From the NCBI GenBank assembly GCA_963513935.1, contig OY740768.1, forward strand, positions 22,319,177 to 22,383,176: 64,000 nucleotides of DNA, written 5' to 3'. Below the pieces are notes generated by a model. It saw only the letters and a list, made by a program, of their open reading frames with translations, was not told where the DNA came from and made no database searches. Shown piece after piece: positions 1-13,019 of the stretch. The stretch's first letter is position 1, and the number at the start of each line of letters is the position of its first letter. Source of the stretch: Aphrophora alni (lineage: Eukaryota; Arthropoda; Insecta; Hemiptera; Aphrophoridae). Both the position numbers and the translations under genes were made by a program.

Positions 1-1070
1 CAACACTCCTGAGGACTAAATTCTTACCGATTTTTCTTAAATTATATTTGATGGTACATTGGCCCTGATTTCGAGATATTTTTTATTCAAGAATAAAACA
101 GGCTCTAATGATTTTGATTAAATGTTCCTAAAATTTAGTCTTCATGTTTTATCACAAAACTTAGTGTTGATTATGTAACGTACAATCAATCCCGGTTTAG
201 GGTTCAGCAGTTTAAAACGAAAATAGATTATGGCATCGCCCTTAAATGTCTTATTTGAAGTCAATCTAGACGATTTTGGTTATATATATGAAATTATATA
301 TCATAGACTAAAGTAATGTCACCAACCATAAAAAGCAGTACAGGATGTGAGCACAGAACTGGAAACAAACCCCAAAGACGTTAGACTTAATATTAACTTA
401 GAAAAAAAATATGTTAATCAATCCGAGAATATCTAAATATATAATGAATTTAATAATAGACTATGTCAATATTCACATTGCAAGCAACTTTGTATGCCTG
501 TGAGTTAATTTTGTGACGGATGGATTAGAACTAACAGATAGAAGGAGAAGAATTTCTTCGGCCAACAAAACTGACTTTGTAGTTTGAGGCGTGAGTCAAA
601 AAACCGTATTCAGAATAATATATAATTATTATGAGGTGATATTTTTCCATGGACTTGAAATACGTATACTTCCTGATACTAAGGAGAAAATAAACATTTT
701 TGAAAGGAAAATCTTTCCAAGAATCAAACTCTGGAGAATCAAGTTCAGACATAATTTATACAGTTAGAGTTTCTTGAACTACAAAGGTTGGGATGAGCCG
801 ATCATGTAGTAACGATGGATGAGCGCAGAAACCGAAAGAGGACACTATAGTGCAATTATATGCGGAAACATAAAGCTGTAGGAAGGAATCGCAGAGAGTT
901 TTCAATAAGAAACTGAAAGATAACATTTCCTGTCGGAGAAGAGTAAAGGCAGATATTGAAGAAGACCAGTTCCGAATAAAAAGAAATATTTAAAAACAAT
1001 TTACAATTTCGGATATTTTCTAGATATAAAAAATAAATCTTCTTTGAGTACTGTTGTCAAATTCACAATA
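1..1070. other. Intergenic DNA, no feature recognised
   Basis: AT-rich sequence with frequent stops in all frames. The two short open frames here (minus strand, near 531-752 and 1001-1189) have no recognisable domain. The second runs into the foldback element that begins at about 1075. Confidence 0.6.
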
Positions 1071-1074
1071 ATAA

Positions 1075-1925
1075 TAGAAAATTCCTTTAACCACAAACTT
1101 AGGAAAAACCGCAAAGAATTAAACACAAATGGATAATTATTTAACTTTAATGTAATAGCAGATATTTCTTGTTGAAACTCCATATTCAAGGATAAAATAA
1201 AGCAAAATCGTTGCCCGACGATGCCGCAAGGCGAAACAATTGTAGCTCATTTATACGATTAAATATTTGAAACTTTAAGCTTTACTTTATTTTATCCTTG
1301 GATAATTATTTGTTTGTTCCCTTAATTTCCTGGGGTACCATTGCTTTGTTAGGATTTCTTTAGTTGTAATATCACACAGATGTATTTCCAGGTAGTTCAT
1401 TTGCCACCTGGAGTGCATTGCTTTGTTTGGGAATTATTGTGAATTTCACCACAGTGTTCAAAGAAAGTCTACCTTAATATGGCTTCCCGGTCAACTGTGC
1501 AGAACAAAATCCATAAGTTCAGTTTAAAAGTAAGACTTATTAGAAGTAGATATCAACTTTCAATTTCTTTAAAAGTATCAATTTTGTTAGTTGTAATATC
1601 ACACAGATGTATTTGCAAGTAGCAAACTACCTGTAGTTCATTGCTTTGTTTAGGCTACATTTATGTTCATCCCATCCTACAGGTCAGACGCACTAACCTC
1701 CTTCTCATAGGATAGCTGATCTGGGAAGTGGGGAGTTTGTTCAGTTTACCTTAGCTACTTAGAATTAATATAGTTTTAGTTTAGGAGTATTTATCCTCTG
1801 ATAAAGATAATTTTGTTATTGAAATATACACAAGGAAATTAAGGGAATAAACAAATCATTATCCATTTGTGTTTGTTGTTTAGTTCTCTGCGTTTTTTCC
1901 TAAGTTTGTGGTTAAGGGAATTTCA
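1075..1925. mobile_element. Nested foldback (MITE-like) element
   Basis: Two inverted-repeat pairs lie inside one another. The outer arms are about 1075-1142 and 1853-1925. The right arm, reverse-complemented, matches the left over 60 or more bases at roughly 90% (shared core CCACAAACTTAGGAAAAA). The inner arms, 1296-1328 and 1833-1866, share about 33 bases with two or three mismatches (core GTTCCCTTAATTTCCT on the left). A third short inverted pair brackets 1186-1302. Inside, a segment beginning TTAGTTGTAATATCACACAG occurs at about 1360 and again at about 1585. No transposase frame is present. The simplest reading is a non-autonomous foldback into which a second inverted-repeat element inserted. 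A complex chromosomal rearrangement is the alternative. Confidence 0.6.
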
Positions 1926-1929
1926 ACTA

Positions 1930-4345
1930 AATTATTATATAATAAACATAGTTTTTTTACTAATGACCTTATTTTTATTGTAACGTTTTCAATTCTAATC
2001 CTTTTGTTTGATTCACAATAAAGCTGTTTCGTTGATTACAGTCGCTTCTGTATTACACAATTTCTCTTTCAGAAAGCGCATCTCTTGGAGAAATTTACTT
2101 AATAGAATTTTGTATTCTTAAAATTCCATCTCTTCAAATGTCGAATCTTTCATTTTTTGTATTGATATAGAATCTTTCCCCTAATTCGGGTGGGGATGGG
2201 AAAGAGTATAGGTGCGCTTCATTTTTGTTTTTTTCGTTCACCAGAAAATTAGACTATTTATCACAAATAAAGAATTTAAAACAAACATTTTGAGAGTTTA
2301 TATACATGGGTTAACTATGCCTAGGTTTCTCCATATCGTTTTATTAAGGTGGTCGTCACTTTTTACTTCAAGTGTCCACCACTGATGTGAATTATGATGA
2401 ATCAAAACAGTCAATCAGTCAATGTCACACACAGAGTTTAAACAAATTGATGTTCTTGGATAATATGGGATGGATCAGTATATAATATCAAAAGGAGGAA
2501 AAACATCGAAATATATTCAAAAAAGTTTCTTTTTCCAATTGTCAGTTTGTTTATATATTTTAATTTCCATAATAATATTTAAATGTTTAGTCCAATTATT
2601 TTTATTGCTTTAGTTAACGTAATTTTCTAAATATCGTAATTTATTAATTTTTTAAATTATTAATATTTAAAAACCGGAAAAGTAAAACATATTTTTTGAC
2701 TTCTGGTGTTTTGATCCCTTCCTTGCTGGTTAGTCTTCTAATCTCAGAATCACACCAAAAATCAATAATTTTCTAACACACCTTTAAAATCAGACATACT
2801 TTTGACCTTTCAACTGTAAATTATTTCTCCTGGGGTTCGGACTTGCCCATAATGACCATCAAAAATAGTAACTTCCCTCATCCTCTTAGGCTTCTATATT
2901 TTTAATGTAGATTATAATAAGACTGAAGAGACTGTAAGAATAGGATAGTAGTAGACGGTTATAGTGAGGTTATATTATATACTTTCTACTATTAGTTTCT
3001 ACAACACTCAAACTGAAGTCTTTTCCTTAAAAGGCCGTTTCCTTGTGCAAGTGTCACAACTTGTTCACTCTTTCACTTCCCAAATCATCTTTTTAAGATA
3101 TTTTAAGCGTTGTTTTACAAAACATCTTGAGTAAATATCCAAACTAAGAAATCTACAAGGCAACAGTTCAAACATTTCTAATTTTATACAAAGACATTTT
3201 AAAACCCTATACTCGTAAGAAATTTATAACAAGTCGGACAAACAATAAAACAGCCACACTCGTATTTAAAAACACTAAAATATTTATTGTTCATATTATT
3301 TGCTACACCAGTGTAGAAATAATGGTGTAAATTCATTAATACAACACATATTACTCATTTTTAAAATTCCGAATTCCTTAAGTAGGGCTGAATGATTCCG
3401 TCTCCCCAGCGCCGAGTTCATAAAAGCAACGAACCGTGGTAATGGCGTGTGCCCAACTGAGCATAGTAAATGATCAGCACTGGAATGACGCAAATTTTGC
3501 ATACATTTCATTGCAGACATGATATGCCTCGAATTGTAAAGTAACATAATGATTTTTAATTTAGTTCACCGACTCTCGTACTTTTGAGATGCTCGCAGTT
3601 AATCTTGAATGACTATGTGGAGCCACTTATATATTACTAGAATGATATGGGTTCCTCTCTTAGGCGACATATATCTAGGCTACTAGACTATGTTTGCAGT
3701 TTACATATTTTTTTTATGGTTTACGTTAATTAACGCCTTGAAACGACTTAATATTTATTTACACAATGAAATACAAATGCCCTATTGAATTGAACAGTAA
3801 CTCAAACACACCCAGTCATATTTATTTGAAAACTCAAAAAAAGCGTACTGAAGGCTATAATCTCTGCATATTCAATAGTCCCCCAACTCAACTATTACCA
3901 TTAAGTTGGCTGAAAAAGTCGTAATTTCCAGATGGGAATTAGTTGAAAAATAACTGACGATGGCTGACATAACTTAACAAGTAAAACACAACCTCGTCAA
4001 TATTTTGGTTCAGGTAATACAGTTGAAATGAAAAATAATTAACTGGTTAGAATATAACTTGAAATGTTCCATTAGATGAATATAATTTAACGTATTATCC
4101 AATCAATTAGTTTTCATGTAGTTAGGAATAATCCTACAACAGGCTACAACTTAAGATCAAACTGTAGTAAAACAATAAGAACGCTTGAAGTTGTCAACAA
4201 CTTGCAAAAAGTAAAGTTGACAAAAGGATCGTCCGAAGATCTTTGACAAACTTTAGAGACAAGTTGTTTATCGTTATAATAACACAAAATACACTCAATT
4301 TAGAAGAGTTTATAAGCCGGCATCGTATATAATCTTGTGAAAAAA
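1930..4345. other. Intergenic DNA, one unassigned short open frame
   Basis: No repeat family shared with the rest of the window was recognised. A minus-strand open frame at 3296-3547 (83 codons) is less AT-rich than its surroundings and contains HSSADHLLCSVGHTPLPRF, but I recognise no family and see no splice context. It may be a remnant of an unknown element or chance. Confidence 0.5.
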
Positions 4346-4350
4346 AATAG

Positions 4351-4483
4351 GAGCAGTTAATCGTAAAAGCAGTGACGCCAAAGGGAATAGAGACTTGGTG
4401 CTATATTTCAATCTTGTCGCCATATTGATGATATATAGTGGATTTCATATTTCTTCGCTTCAACATTTATCGAAAATCATTTT
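4351..4483 (+). repeat. Dispersed repeat F7, copy 1
   Basis: About 130 bases matching 54780-54907 in reverse complement. Shared blocks include GTGACGCCA, GGGAATAGA, ACTTGG and CAACATTTATCGAAAAT-like stretches in the same order. No coding potential was recognised. It is probably a fragment of an unidentified mobile element, with the full extent unknown. Confidence 0.55.
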
Positions 4484-4499
4484 TCTTCTAAGAATGTAA

Positions 4500-6920
4500 C
4501 TTACAGTTACTTCTAAAATTTCAGTTTAGAAAATTCTCATAATTTATATCAGAATTGTCTGATAACATCGTTTAAATTTATTACAATGTGAATGTAAAAA
4601 CGAAACCAACATTTTCAAGGGATTTTGCTGGGGTAATAAGTCTAACAGTAACTATATTGAAATAAAACGAAACATTTTGCGTTTCTTGAACGAAAACAAA
4701 TCCATATGTCGGGACGAAAGCCACCACGAGTTTTCACTTCACCGTTGAAATATTTAATGAAAGAAAGATTCATATTAGATTTTGAAAATTAGTTTGTTTA
4801 TAAGCGCTTTGTAAATCACTATTGCTGGATTTAATCTGCTACAGAAAATTATTCAAAACAAAATCTAGCCTAACATAATGTTGAGAAGGATTTTAATAAC
4901 GGAAGTTGGATACGAGAGATATTAGCTACAAAACCTGACAGAAATTCTACTCAAGTTGTACTGAATATCTTGGTCTGTAGAATACTCTCGCATACTTCCA
5001 GAGATATCGCCCAACTGGAATGGGTATGTAGTGAAGAAAATAAACATTAAACTACCTTTTTTTCACGAGACTTGAAAAACTAAACTGACATTTTTTAATG
5101 AACTTGTAATCATATTCCATGAAACTCTTCAGCTTAATGGGGACAAATATCGACTGTTTGAGAAAATCAGATCGGTTCTGTTTGCAGTTAAATTGTGTCT
5201 CAGAACTACTATGGGAAGATAACCAAGAAAAGTGGTTCTGTCAGTGGCTTTAAAGATTGATAATATTTTTAAATCGTGCAGAATCAAATTAAAAACCTAT
5301 TCTGCTTATATTTTCAAACAATATATTTACATTAAAACCCCCTTGAATCAATTAGAAGTGCGTTGGTTTCAACTTTTATTTTTGAAACGCAACTATTATT
5401 CCAACATTTCATCGCTGGAAAATAGAAACGGATTGCTGCATTTCCGTTTAATTCCCACGATCCAGTATTAAATTTAGAGATTTGCTTAGTAGATTTCATT
5501 TGATGGAGTTATTGATGAACTCTACTTTGCTATTTGTATGTGCTGATACCCAAGTTGAACTAAATGAGCTGTTATGTAGGATCTGCAGAAGAGAAGGAAC
5601 ATTAGAAAACCGTTGAAAAATCTCATTGAAACAAAAAGTATTGTTAGAACAAAGATTAAAACAATATATTAAAAATTCTATTTATACAATAACAAAAACT
5701 CAATACAAATTTGTTTAAATAATAATAAAATATTGATAGTTTTTTATATGTTATCTTTTAAAATAACATCAATGATCAATTAATTAAGTCACTAGGTTAA
5801 TATAGTTTTAAACATATAACTTTTTTGTTTCGGTGGGTTAAAATTATGAATTTTTATTATATAGGGACAATCCACTTTCACAGTGGATTACTATCTTGTT
5901 GAGTTTAATTTACGTCTAGTATAATCATTTTAAAACAAGACCTTCTTCTTGGGACATACTATATATGTGGTCGTACACAAAATGTGAACTGGACGGTGGG
6001 TATGGAGAGTAGTGATTATTACTTGACGCTCTCGGGTCATGAGGGGGGCCCAAATAAAATAAAAATTAAGTAGTAATGGCTTCTAACTTTAATATTTCCC
6101 ACCGAATTATTATTCAACAATTAAATGAAAACCCTATTCCGTGACGTAGTCAATCAACACACAACTGTGTTATTGATTTAACTAGGATGATATCGTTGTA
6201 ATAACTCTTTGTTATGAGTACTCGAATGAGCTGTTTAATGCATACATTGTTAGCTCCCATTCATGCACAGGCTCTCACCACGCCTATGTTTGTCTCTGAC
6301 AAGTACAATCGCTTAATTAAAGCCCAAACTGTCCTGACTTGATCATCAAAACAATCATGCGTATTTTGCGTTCATCACTAGAGACTTGGAGTAGTTTTCA
6401 TTTATTCGTAATGCTGTTAATGTGCTAATATTTATACTATATAATCATCAAATGATATGAGTAGTTTTATTTAATATATTTTGAGTTTACACGAATTAAT
6501 AATTGTACACAAAACATAAAAAAGAACAAAAATTTCTATTTAAAAATAATTAGTGTAACAACGCCAGTTTGGGATGTTATAAGTCAAAAAGTGAGAATAA
6601 CTAATGGTTATCCTATTAAAAGATCTAATATCTTAAAAGCAGCCAAAACGATTTCGACCAAATTTTGAGGAGATTTATAGTGGAAATTAATTTGCAAAAC
6701 AATTTGTATAATAAAACGATGCTACACTACTAAATTTAAAAATATGAAATCAATTTTGACTGCAGTCGGATTCGTTTGAGTATTTTCAAATTACTTTAAA
6801 GCTACATCCACCTTTGAAATGGTTGGCTTAGGACCTTTATAACTAAACCACCCTCAGGGACTCAATTATTGTGAATATGTGTGTGGAAATTTCGAGGGAC
6901 CCGCGATGTATCTGCACTAT
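4500..6920. other. Intergenic DNA, nothing recognised
   Basis: AT-rich sequence. The plus-strand open frame at 5232-5471 (79 codons) has no recognisable domain and biased low-complexity composition, so it is probably chance. A short GC-rich patch lies near 6010-6050. Confidence 0.5.
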
Positions 6921-6925
6921 TTTTC

Positions 6926-7050
6926 ACATCGTCTTGGGTTAGATTCCTCTCTTTACTAACCCTTGTTCTCTTCCGACTATGATGTTTTAGAATATTCTTG
7001 TGTGTTTATTTTTATGTTCTTATCCTGATGACCGAGAAGGTTTTCGCACT
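6926..7050 (-). repeat. Dispersed repeat F2 (SINE/MITE-like), partial copy
   Basis: It carries the family hallmarks in reverse orientation: the block GTCTTGGGTTAGAT followed by CCTTGTTCTCTTCCGAC, then a T-rich tract and a degenerate end. About 125 bases remain of a consensus near 260 bases. Confidence 0.6.
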
Positions 7051-7064
7051 TTAACAATAAGTAA

Positions 7065-7560
7065 AATATATACAGGATGTCCGTTTTAACTAGGCCATTA
7101 TTGTGATCTCTGAAACGACACGATTTAGAGCAAACAATAAACGGGAGATTAGATTTAATTTTTAGCGATCAATAAAATATGAAATTAGAATTTCGAAATT
7201 TGTCCACTTTTTTTCAATATGGCGGTCAACTTTATATTTTCTTATGGAACTCCCTATATTTTATGGTATTTTTGTATTATGATATTCTAGAAATTTTTAA
7301 TTTGTCAATTACTGCCAAAGTTACATTAATTGTTGTATACCATTTCTGACACGTGATACTAAATAAGAATTCGATTTTCACCTCAATGATGGAGCCTGTT
7401 TTTAATTATAACATCTTTTTTGAAATTACTGACATTTAAAATGAAATATGATTAGTTACTTTAATGTTATAATCTTGAATGATATTAATAAAATAAATAG
7501 AGTCGATATTTAAAACAAGCTTTCAGTGTTCCAAGTCTTATGCAGAAATATGACGTATTG
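7065..7560. other. Possible left part of an unidentified mobile element
   Basis: It begins near 7070 with TACAGGATGTCCGTTTTAAC, a type of sequence I associate with the ends of arthropod mobile elements (knowledge-based, not tested). It includes a TATGGCGGTCAAC motif at about 7223 that resembles the motif repeated in the adjacent tandem array. No open frame is present. Confidence 0.3.
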
Positions 7561-7564
7561 TAGA

Positions 7565-8350
7565 GATTAAAATATTTCACGTAATTTCGATGCAATTAAA
7601 AAAAAGAAGTCATATTAAATATCGTTTGTAGTAAATAGTTGAAAGTAGGAAACCACATATTACAACATTTCTTACACAACTATGTTACTATTAAGAAATT
7701 TCTTCAAATCCAAGATGGCGGCTAAAACTTATAAACACCATAAAGCTGGGATAGGAGATCGATATTAAAAACATTTCTGACATTGAACTCAAGTGAAAGA
7801 GCAACTTTAATCAACTATAACACGGCCATTTTACCCTTTGGAGAAATTCCCTAAAATCCAAGATGGCGGCTATAAGTATCATAAAGCTGGAGATACTTTT
7901 ATTTTATTTATTATTTTATTTCATTGGAATGTTTTATAGGAGATCGATATTTTAAAAAAACATTTATGACTATGAACTAAAGTGGAAAGAGGATGTTAAA
8001 TCAAGTATCACGGCCATGTTACAGGTTAAAAAAATTCCTAATATCTAAGATGGGGTTAACAGTTATAAAGAGCGTAAAGCTGGGCATAGGATTTACTTAA
8101 AAACAGTTTCTGACATTGTGTTCAGCGTGGAAGAACATATTTAATCAAGTATCACACAACTGATACTGCATAAAACTGTCTTCAAAGCCAAGATTGCGGC
8201 TGAAACTTATTAAACTATAACGCCACTAATGAGATCGATATTAAAATATTTTCCACCATTGAATTGATGTTGAAAAGTTTTAGTCTTGTATTACACAACC
8301 ACGTTACTGTTTTTACAAAATTACTCAATTCTAAAATGGCGGTTAAAACT
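7565..8350 (+). repeat. Degenerate tandem array, ~145-bp period, five units
   Basis: The landmark CCAAGATGGCGGCT or a variant recurs at about 7710, 7858, 8045, 8188 and 8331, giving spacings of 148, 187, 143 and 143. The long interval holds an extra T-rich insertion of about 45 bases. Between landmarks, each unit carries in order an AAAGCTGGG-type block, GAGATCGATATTA, a TTTCTGACATTGAACT-like block, and ATCAAGTATCAC or similar. Units have diverged by perhaps 20-30%. The plus-strand open frame at 8264-8545 begins in the last unit and is probably chance. Confidence 0.75.
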
Positions 8351-8559
8351 TGTAAACATCCAAAAACATTTGTCAAGAGATTTGTTTCATTTGGACCGGG
8401 ATCTATAAAACAGACATTGTCAAAAAAGTTACAGGGGTCACTTTTTAGACAACCAGTTCATACATATAGGTCTAAGTCTTTAAGATTATTCAATGTATGT
8501 CTTTCAGGATCAGTGCACGTTCCACACTCTCTCATCTCGATCTGACTGTAAGAATTTCT

Positions 8560-9320
8560 ACAATCATTTATTTTTTCTAACACAATTTACTAAAAACAAG
8601 GTATTGTAATTTCTTCTCCAGTGTATTTATATATTAAAATTAAAGATTATCAGTGTCTCAATGTAAGGATACCTGAGGCAATCCAATCAAAATACAATAA
8701 ATGTGAATGCAAACAAGCAAGACGACACAATTGAGAATCGAGGAGTAAAGTCAACTCCCTTTGATTAAATACATACCCTCAGGCTTTGATTGAATCCCCA
8801 CCACTACACCCTCTTCGCCAGAGGAAGCATCTCTTACATGTGGTACACAGTCTCTTTAAAGTGGCATATTCACTTGGGCATATTCACTTGTAAACACGAT
8901 TGTAGTTTTTCCTGGTCTACTTCGATAGTACAAATTTTGATCTTAAAACTTTGCCTGGACAATTGAATTACAACCGCCCTATAGATTTCGTCATGGCTGA
9001 TGAGCCATAGGTTTCGTACCGTCTAGCGCTGTTCATCGCCACAATCTTTACTCCCATTTAACCGTTTAGTAATGGCGTCCTTTCATTTAAATGTACCAGT
9101 ATGAAACTACATGTTTTTGTTTAGGATAATAGGACAGTTTTTTTTATCTTAGGATGGGATACATTTCCTAATGATTCGAATCCAGCATCTGTGTCTAAAA
9201 GCGTTGGTTCTGTTATGTGCTTATGCAGTATACATATAGTATTGGGATAAATTGAGAATGAATAATTAAATAGATAAATTTAACAAATTATAAGGAAAAT
9301 GTAAAATTATTGTTGTACCT
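8560..9320. other. Intergenic DNA, nothing firm recognised
   Basis: Slightly less AT-rich than its neighbours at 8750-9080. A 17-base direct duplication of a CATATTCACTTG-containing motif occurs at about 8862-8893. No domain or RNA gene was recognised. Confidence 0.45.
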
Positions 9321-9324
9321 TAGG

Positions 9325-9545
9325 GGCTCACTTATATCGAGTACGAGCGTAGCAACGCCGAGAGATCCTATCTGGATCTACACTTTGGGTTAGATCTATC
9401 TCTCTTTCATGTTGCCTATCGAGTCTCTCTTGACCATCTTTGTTTTCCGGCTCTAAAACTACTTGAGTGTAGAACTAGACGATTTTATTTTATGGGGTTT
9501 TATTTTATTTATTTTTTTCAAGACGATGATCAACGAGACAATATT
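9325..9545 (-). repeat. Dispersed repeat F2 copy
   Basis: In reverse orientation it shows the complete tail of the family: CCTTAGGGGCTCAC, GAGTACGAGCGTAGCAACGCC, GGATCTACACT, GGGTTAGATC, TCTCTTGACCA and the T-rich tract. It lacks the ACATGAAGAAAGG block of other copies. No reading frame is conserved between copies. Confidence 0.7.
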
Positions 9546-9549
9546 GTTA

Positions 9550-10735
9550 TGAGCACGTATCACTAATATTATACTCTTACACTTCCTTATCTAAATGTAA
9601 AGATAACGTGATATAATAAGCAAATGTTTTTTCGTAAAGATTAAACTTTAAAATATGGACTTTAAAATTATAAAAGACTAAAAGAGATATCTTATGGAGC
9701 GATTTTACCCTCCCTCCGAAATTGGGGTTGTGTGAGTAGGTAATTGAAAAATAGTTGTAACTTCCATCAAATGACATATCCTTTTAAAAGAGATATCATC
9801 TGATTTCGTTAAATTAATTCTATAAAATGGCGGTGTATAATATCAAATTTATGCTACTAGTTTATTACCCACTTAACAGTTTCCAATGATGTTCGACACG
9901 ACATATTGTCGTAAAATATCATTTGACCTCACCAGTCCATCAAACAAATCAATTTTCACTGTAAGTTGAGAACCCCAACAGGGCTTTGCTAACAAAGACA
10001 TTGTATGATGATGAAATCACACCTACCATGAAATCACACCTTTTGCAAGTTTGTAGAAATATAGTAGTACAGTAAAAATAGATTATAAAGGGGACAAAAT
10101 TAGCGTGGAAAAAACTAAGCCAAGTTTCTTTAAATTAATTCATTCTTACGAAATTGATCAGTTTTGGGTTCTCTGAAGAGTTATTTTAGTAGAGAGGGTG
10201 AAAGGGGTAAAATATATTGTATTTTATTGTCGCGTAAGGAATGAATTTTACGAAATATGTTCCATACCACTTTTAAAGATTATAAAATTATCTATATATT
10301 GGCGATTCAAACTCACTTCCACGTCGCGTGCACGAGTTTACGCTCTTTAGTTGTTAATAACTCGAAAATTCCCAAAATGTAGATATTTTGTGAATTTTTG
10401 ATATATTATATAAATGAATTTTTTTTTTTTTTTTTTTTAGTCCTTACTATTCCTCTGCTCTTTAATTAAAATGGACCAATTAATTATAAATGATTGAAAA
10501 AGAAAGAAAGAAAAGAAAAAAAAATAAAAGGAAAAAAACAAAAGAAAAGAAAAGAAAAAACGCGTACAATCAATATTAAAAATCCCTCATAAATAACCAT
10601 ATTATTCAGCCCAAATACCAACTGAACATTAATTTTACATTTCCATGCAATAATAATGTTTATTTTGTTGTTTGTTGTTATATAGAACCCAATGAGAATT
10701 CAATCCATCTTTTAATTAATAAAACACTTTTATTT
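9550..10735. other. Intergenic DNA with simple-sequence tracts
   Basis: No gene was recognised. An 18-base T run lies at about 10422-10439, followed by a purine-rich AAAGAAAG/AAAAGAAAA tract at about 10490-10560. The minus-strand open frame at 9577-9777 has no recognisable family. Confidence 0.55.
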
Positions 10736-10739
10736 TTTA

Positions 10740-11206
10740 GTATAACCACAAATTTAATGAATCTCGGGGACCATGGTTTCGCTAGTTACAGCATTGTCAA
10801 GGTATTTTACAATAATAAGAAAAAAGGTACAGTACACATTACAAACAATAGCTGGGCAATCCCCATTGTAACCTACATTGGAATGTAGAGAGTGGGGGAC
10901 AAAAAAGGATGAACTGCCTAAGGTTTGAAGAGTGGGGATTTATGTAATTTAATTATTCATTTAAAAGAAACACATTTTTATACTTAACTATTCTATTAAT
11001 ATCTAATGATTCTAGACGATTTATTAATTAAGTATATGCAAAATAACAAAATTTATGTTAAAATGAATATCTGGAACATTATGTGTTTTTAAGTGATTAG
11101 GAAAACTAGAGTCATCATGATCTCGCCTACAGCTTCTATCATGTTCCCCTAATCTAATTTTAAAATTTCTCCCAGTTTGACCAATATATGTAGCGTTAGA
11201 AATTTA
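10740..11206 (-). pseudogene. Penelope-like element 3' remnant with GIY-YIG endonuclease core
   Basis: Read on the minus strand, the segment is open from about 11205 to the stop at 11024 (about 60 codons) and encodes TYIGQTGRNFKIRLGEHDRS. This matches the GIY-YIG motif and following helix of Penelope-like retroelement endonucleases (YIGQTGR, then an Arg/Glu-His segment). A later conserved stretch, FPNHLKTHN, fits the same domain. Past the stop, in shifted frames, IKLHKSPLF resembles the C-terminal end seen in these proteins. The reading frame is therefore broken by stops and at least one frameshift. The 3' non-coding part runs to about 10740 and contains CTAGCGAAACCATGG near 10770-10785, like the terminal GAAAC block of such elements. 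No reverse transcriptase lies upstream, so the copy is 5'-truncated, which is usual for the class. Confidence 0.75.
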
Positions 11207-11209
11207 AGT

Positions 11210-13015
11210 TCATAATTAAAATTTATATATTTAAATAAAGCCCTAAAAATAGTTTACTTTTGATGACGACTAATACATTTTGTTCCGGTCCTTAGAAGCG
11301 TCACTTTACCAATATTTCAATTAAAATCGTTGGGACCGGTTTTGATAAAATTGTGATTTTATGTTTCTATTCTCTAGTGGCTACTACACTCAAATTTTGA
11401 GTTAAGATAATAAATTTTAAAATTCCGAAATAAGAACAAAATATCACATAAAACTTTTTAATAAAATCTGTCCACGCGTTGGACTGTAGAACACTGCACA
11501 TAGTACATACGACCTACATTACTCAACAAAACAATTGTTTTGGAATTAATTAATGGACTTTAAAATGGATATATCCGTAAAAAACTCAACACTGATTTTT
11601 TTTAACCATTGCATAACTTTCTGTTCACAAAGTATATGTGAGAAATGAAGTTTCATACACAATTTAAACGACAGAAAAAATTTGCGTTGGGTATTAAGAG
11701 AGCTTCACTTCAATAAGTAATGACATTATATCCCATAACAATAAAACAAAATACACTTGTACAATTGTTATAAAACTCGTTTACGTTCGGTCGATATGGA
11801 AATGAGGTTAGGTTTTCAAACGTATAAAATCGTGTGCACTTCATCAACAGTAAATGAATTACACAGTTTGTTAGTTCTGTAAATTATTGTTCCCACCAAT
11901 TGTTGATCCGATATACGTCATAATAACGTAACGTGGTTAGTGAAAAGCATAATCACTTTTAACGCTCAACTAATATTACCCCTGGGAAGTAATGAATGAA
12001 GTCACTTAATTATGAATTGAGATTATTTCACTAATAACAAGGTTACATAAAGCTACTTGTCCTGCTCGATCACACAGTGAATTACATGCATATCCTCTAA
12101 ATAATATTCAGAAGTTGGTTTTCTAGGCTTTGTAAGAAATGTTAAATTGTTAGAAGATCAAGGGATCTTCCCCTTGTTTAAAACAACACACAGGTTTTCT
12201 GAACATCGTAATTGTATATGTCTCTACACACTTAACATTAGATTTGTAGATTGGCCTTGTAGATTTGTATGTAAGTCCACACTCACTTTAATATTTCGAC
12301 CCTGGCGGTTATCGATGCTGTCGGTGATTTGACCCTGCTGAGTCTCGGATGTAGACTTTAACTTCGAAAATACTCATTTTGTATGTTCACTTTACTTTGT
12401 TCAAATAGGTTGACCTTTACCCATTTATATGATTTCCTTTTAATTTCACTCCTCAATGATAATGTTATTTTCTCAGTTTTATTTTATTTATGACATTTAG
12501 TGTACAAAAATACAAAAATATTGTTCATGGTTCAATAAGCAAAAGCTGTATAATGATGGGGTTTTTTTTTCAATAATTGAATTGATATAACAGATTTAGG
12601 ATTGGGGAACTATTATTGAGCGATAAATTGTTTTATGTTTCCTGAAAGTCGGTGTTCTTTGCCGAAGGGAATTTTGAATCTGACAATAACATAAAAGTAA
12701 AAATACCACAGATAATAAACCCCTCTCAACTAAACAATATATAGGATTAAATTTATTGGCTTTGATATGATATTTTAAAATTGTAAGTATCTTTAGGCAG
12801 TACGCACTATTGACACTTGTAGCATATTTCGATGACGGCTGACGGAAGACAATGTAATACTCCCAATACTAAAATCCCAAGATCTACCAAGATTTACTTT
12901 CTACCAAAATAAATTTAAGTTGAGGAGACGTAATAATATAATCAACAAAGTAATTAAACATTAAAATCAGTCCGATTTCTCAGAATTGTTTTAACGCAAA
13001 CTTCGTGGATCTTTA
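11210..13015. other. Intergenic DNA, nothing recognised
   Basis: AT-rich with no conserved frame. The plus-strand open frame at 12147-12332 has no recognisable domain. I see no shared repeat family in this stretch. Confidence 0.5.
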
Positions 13016-13019
13016 TCAC

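Noticed and set aside
8264..8545. 93-codon plus-strand frame as a gene
   Set aside because: It begins in the last unit of the 145-base tandem array. Other units do not keep the frame, and no domain is seen.
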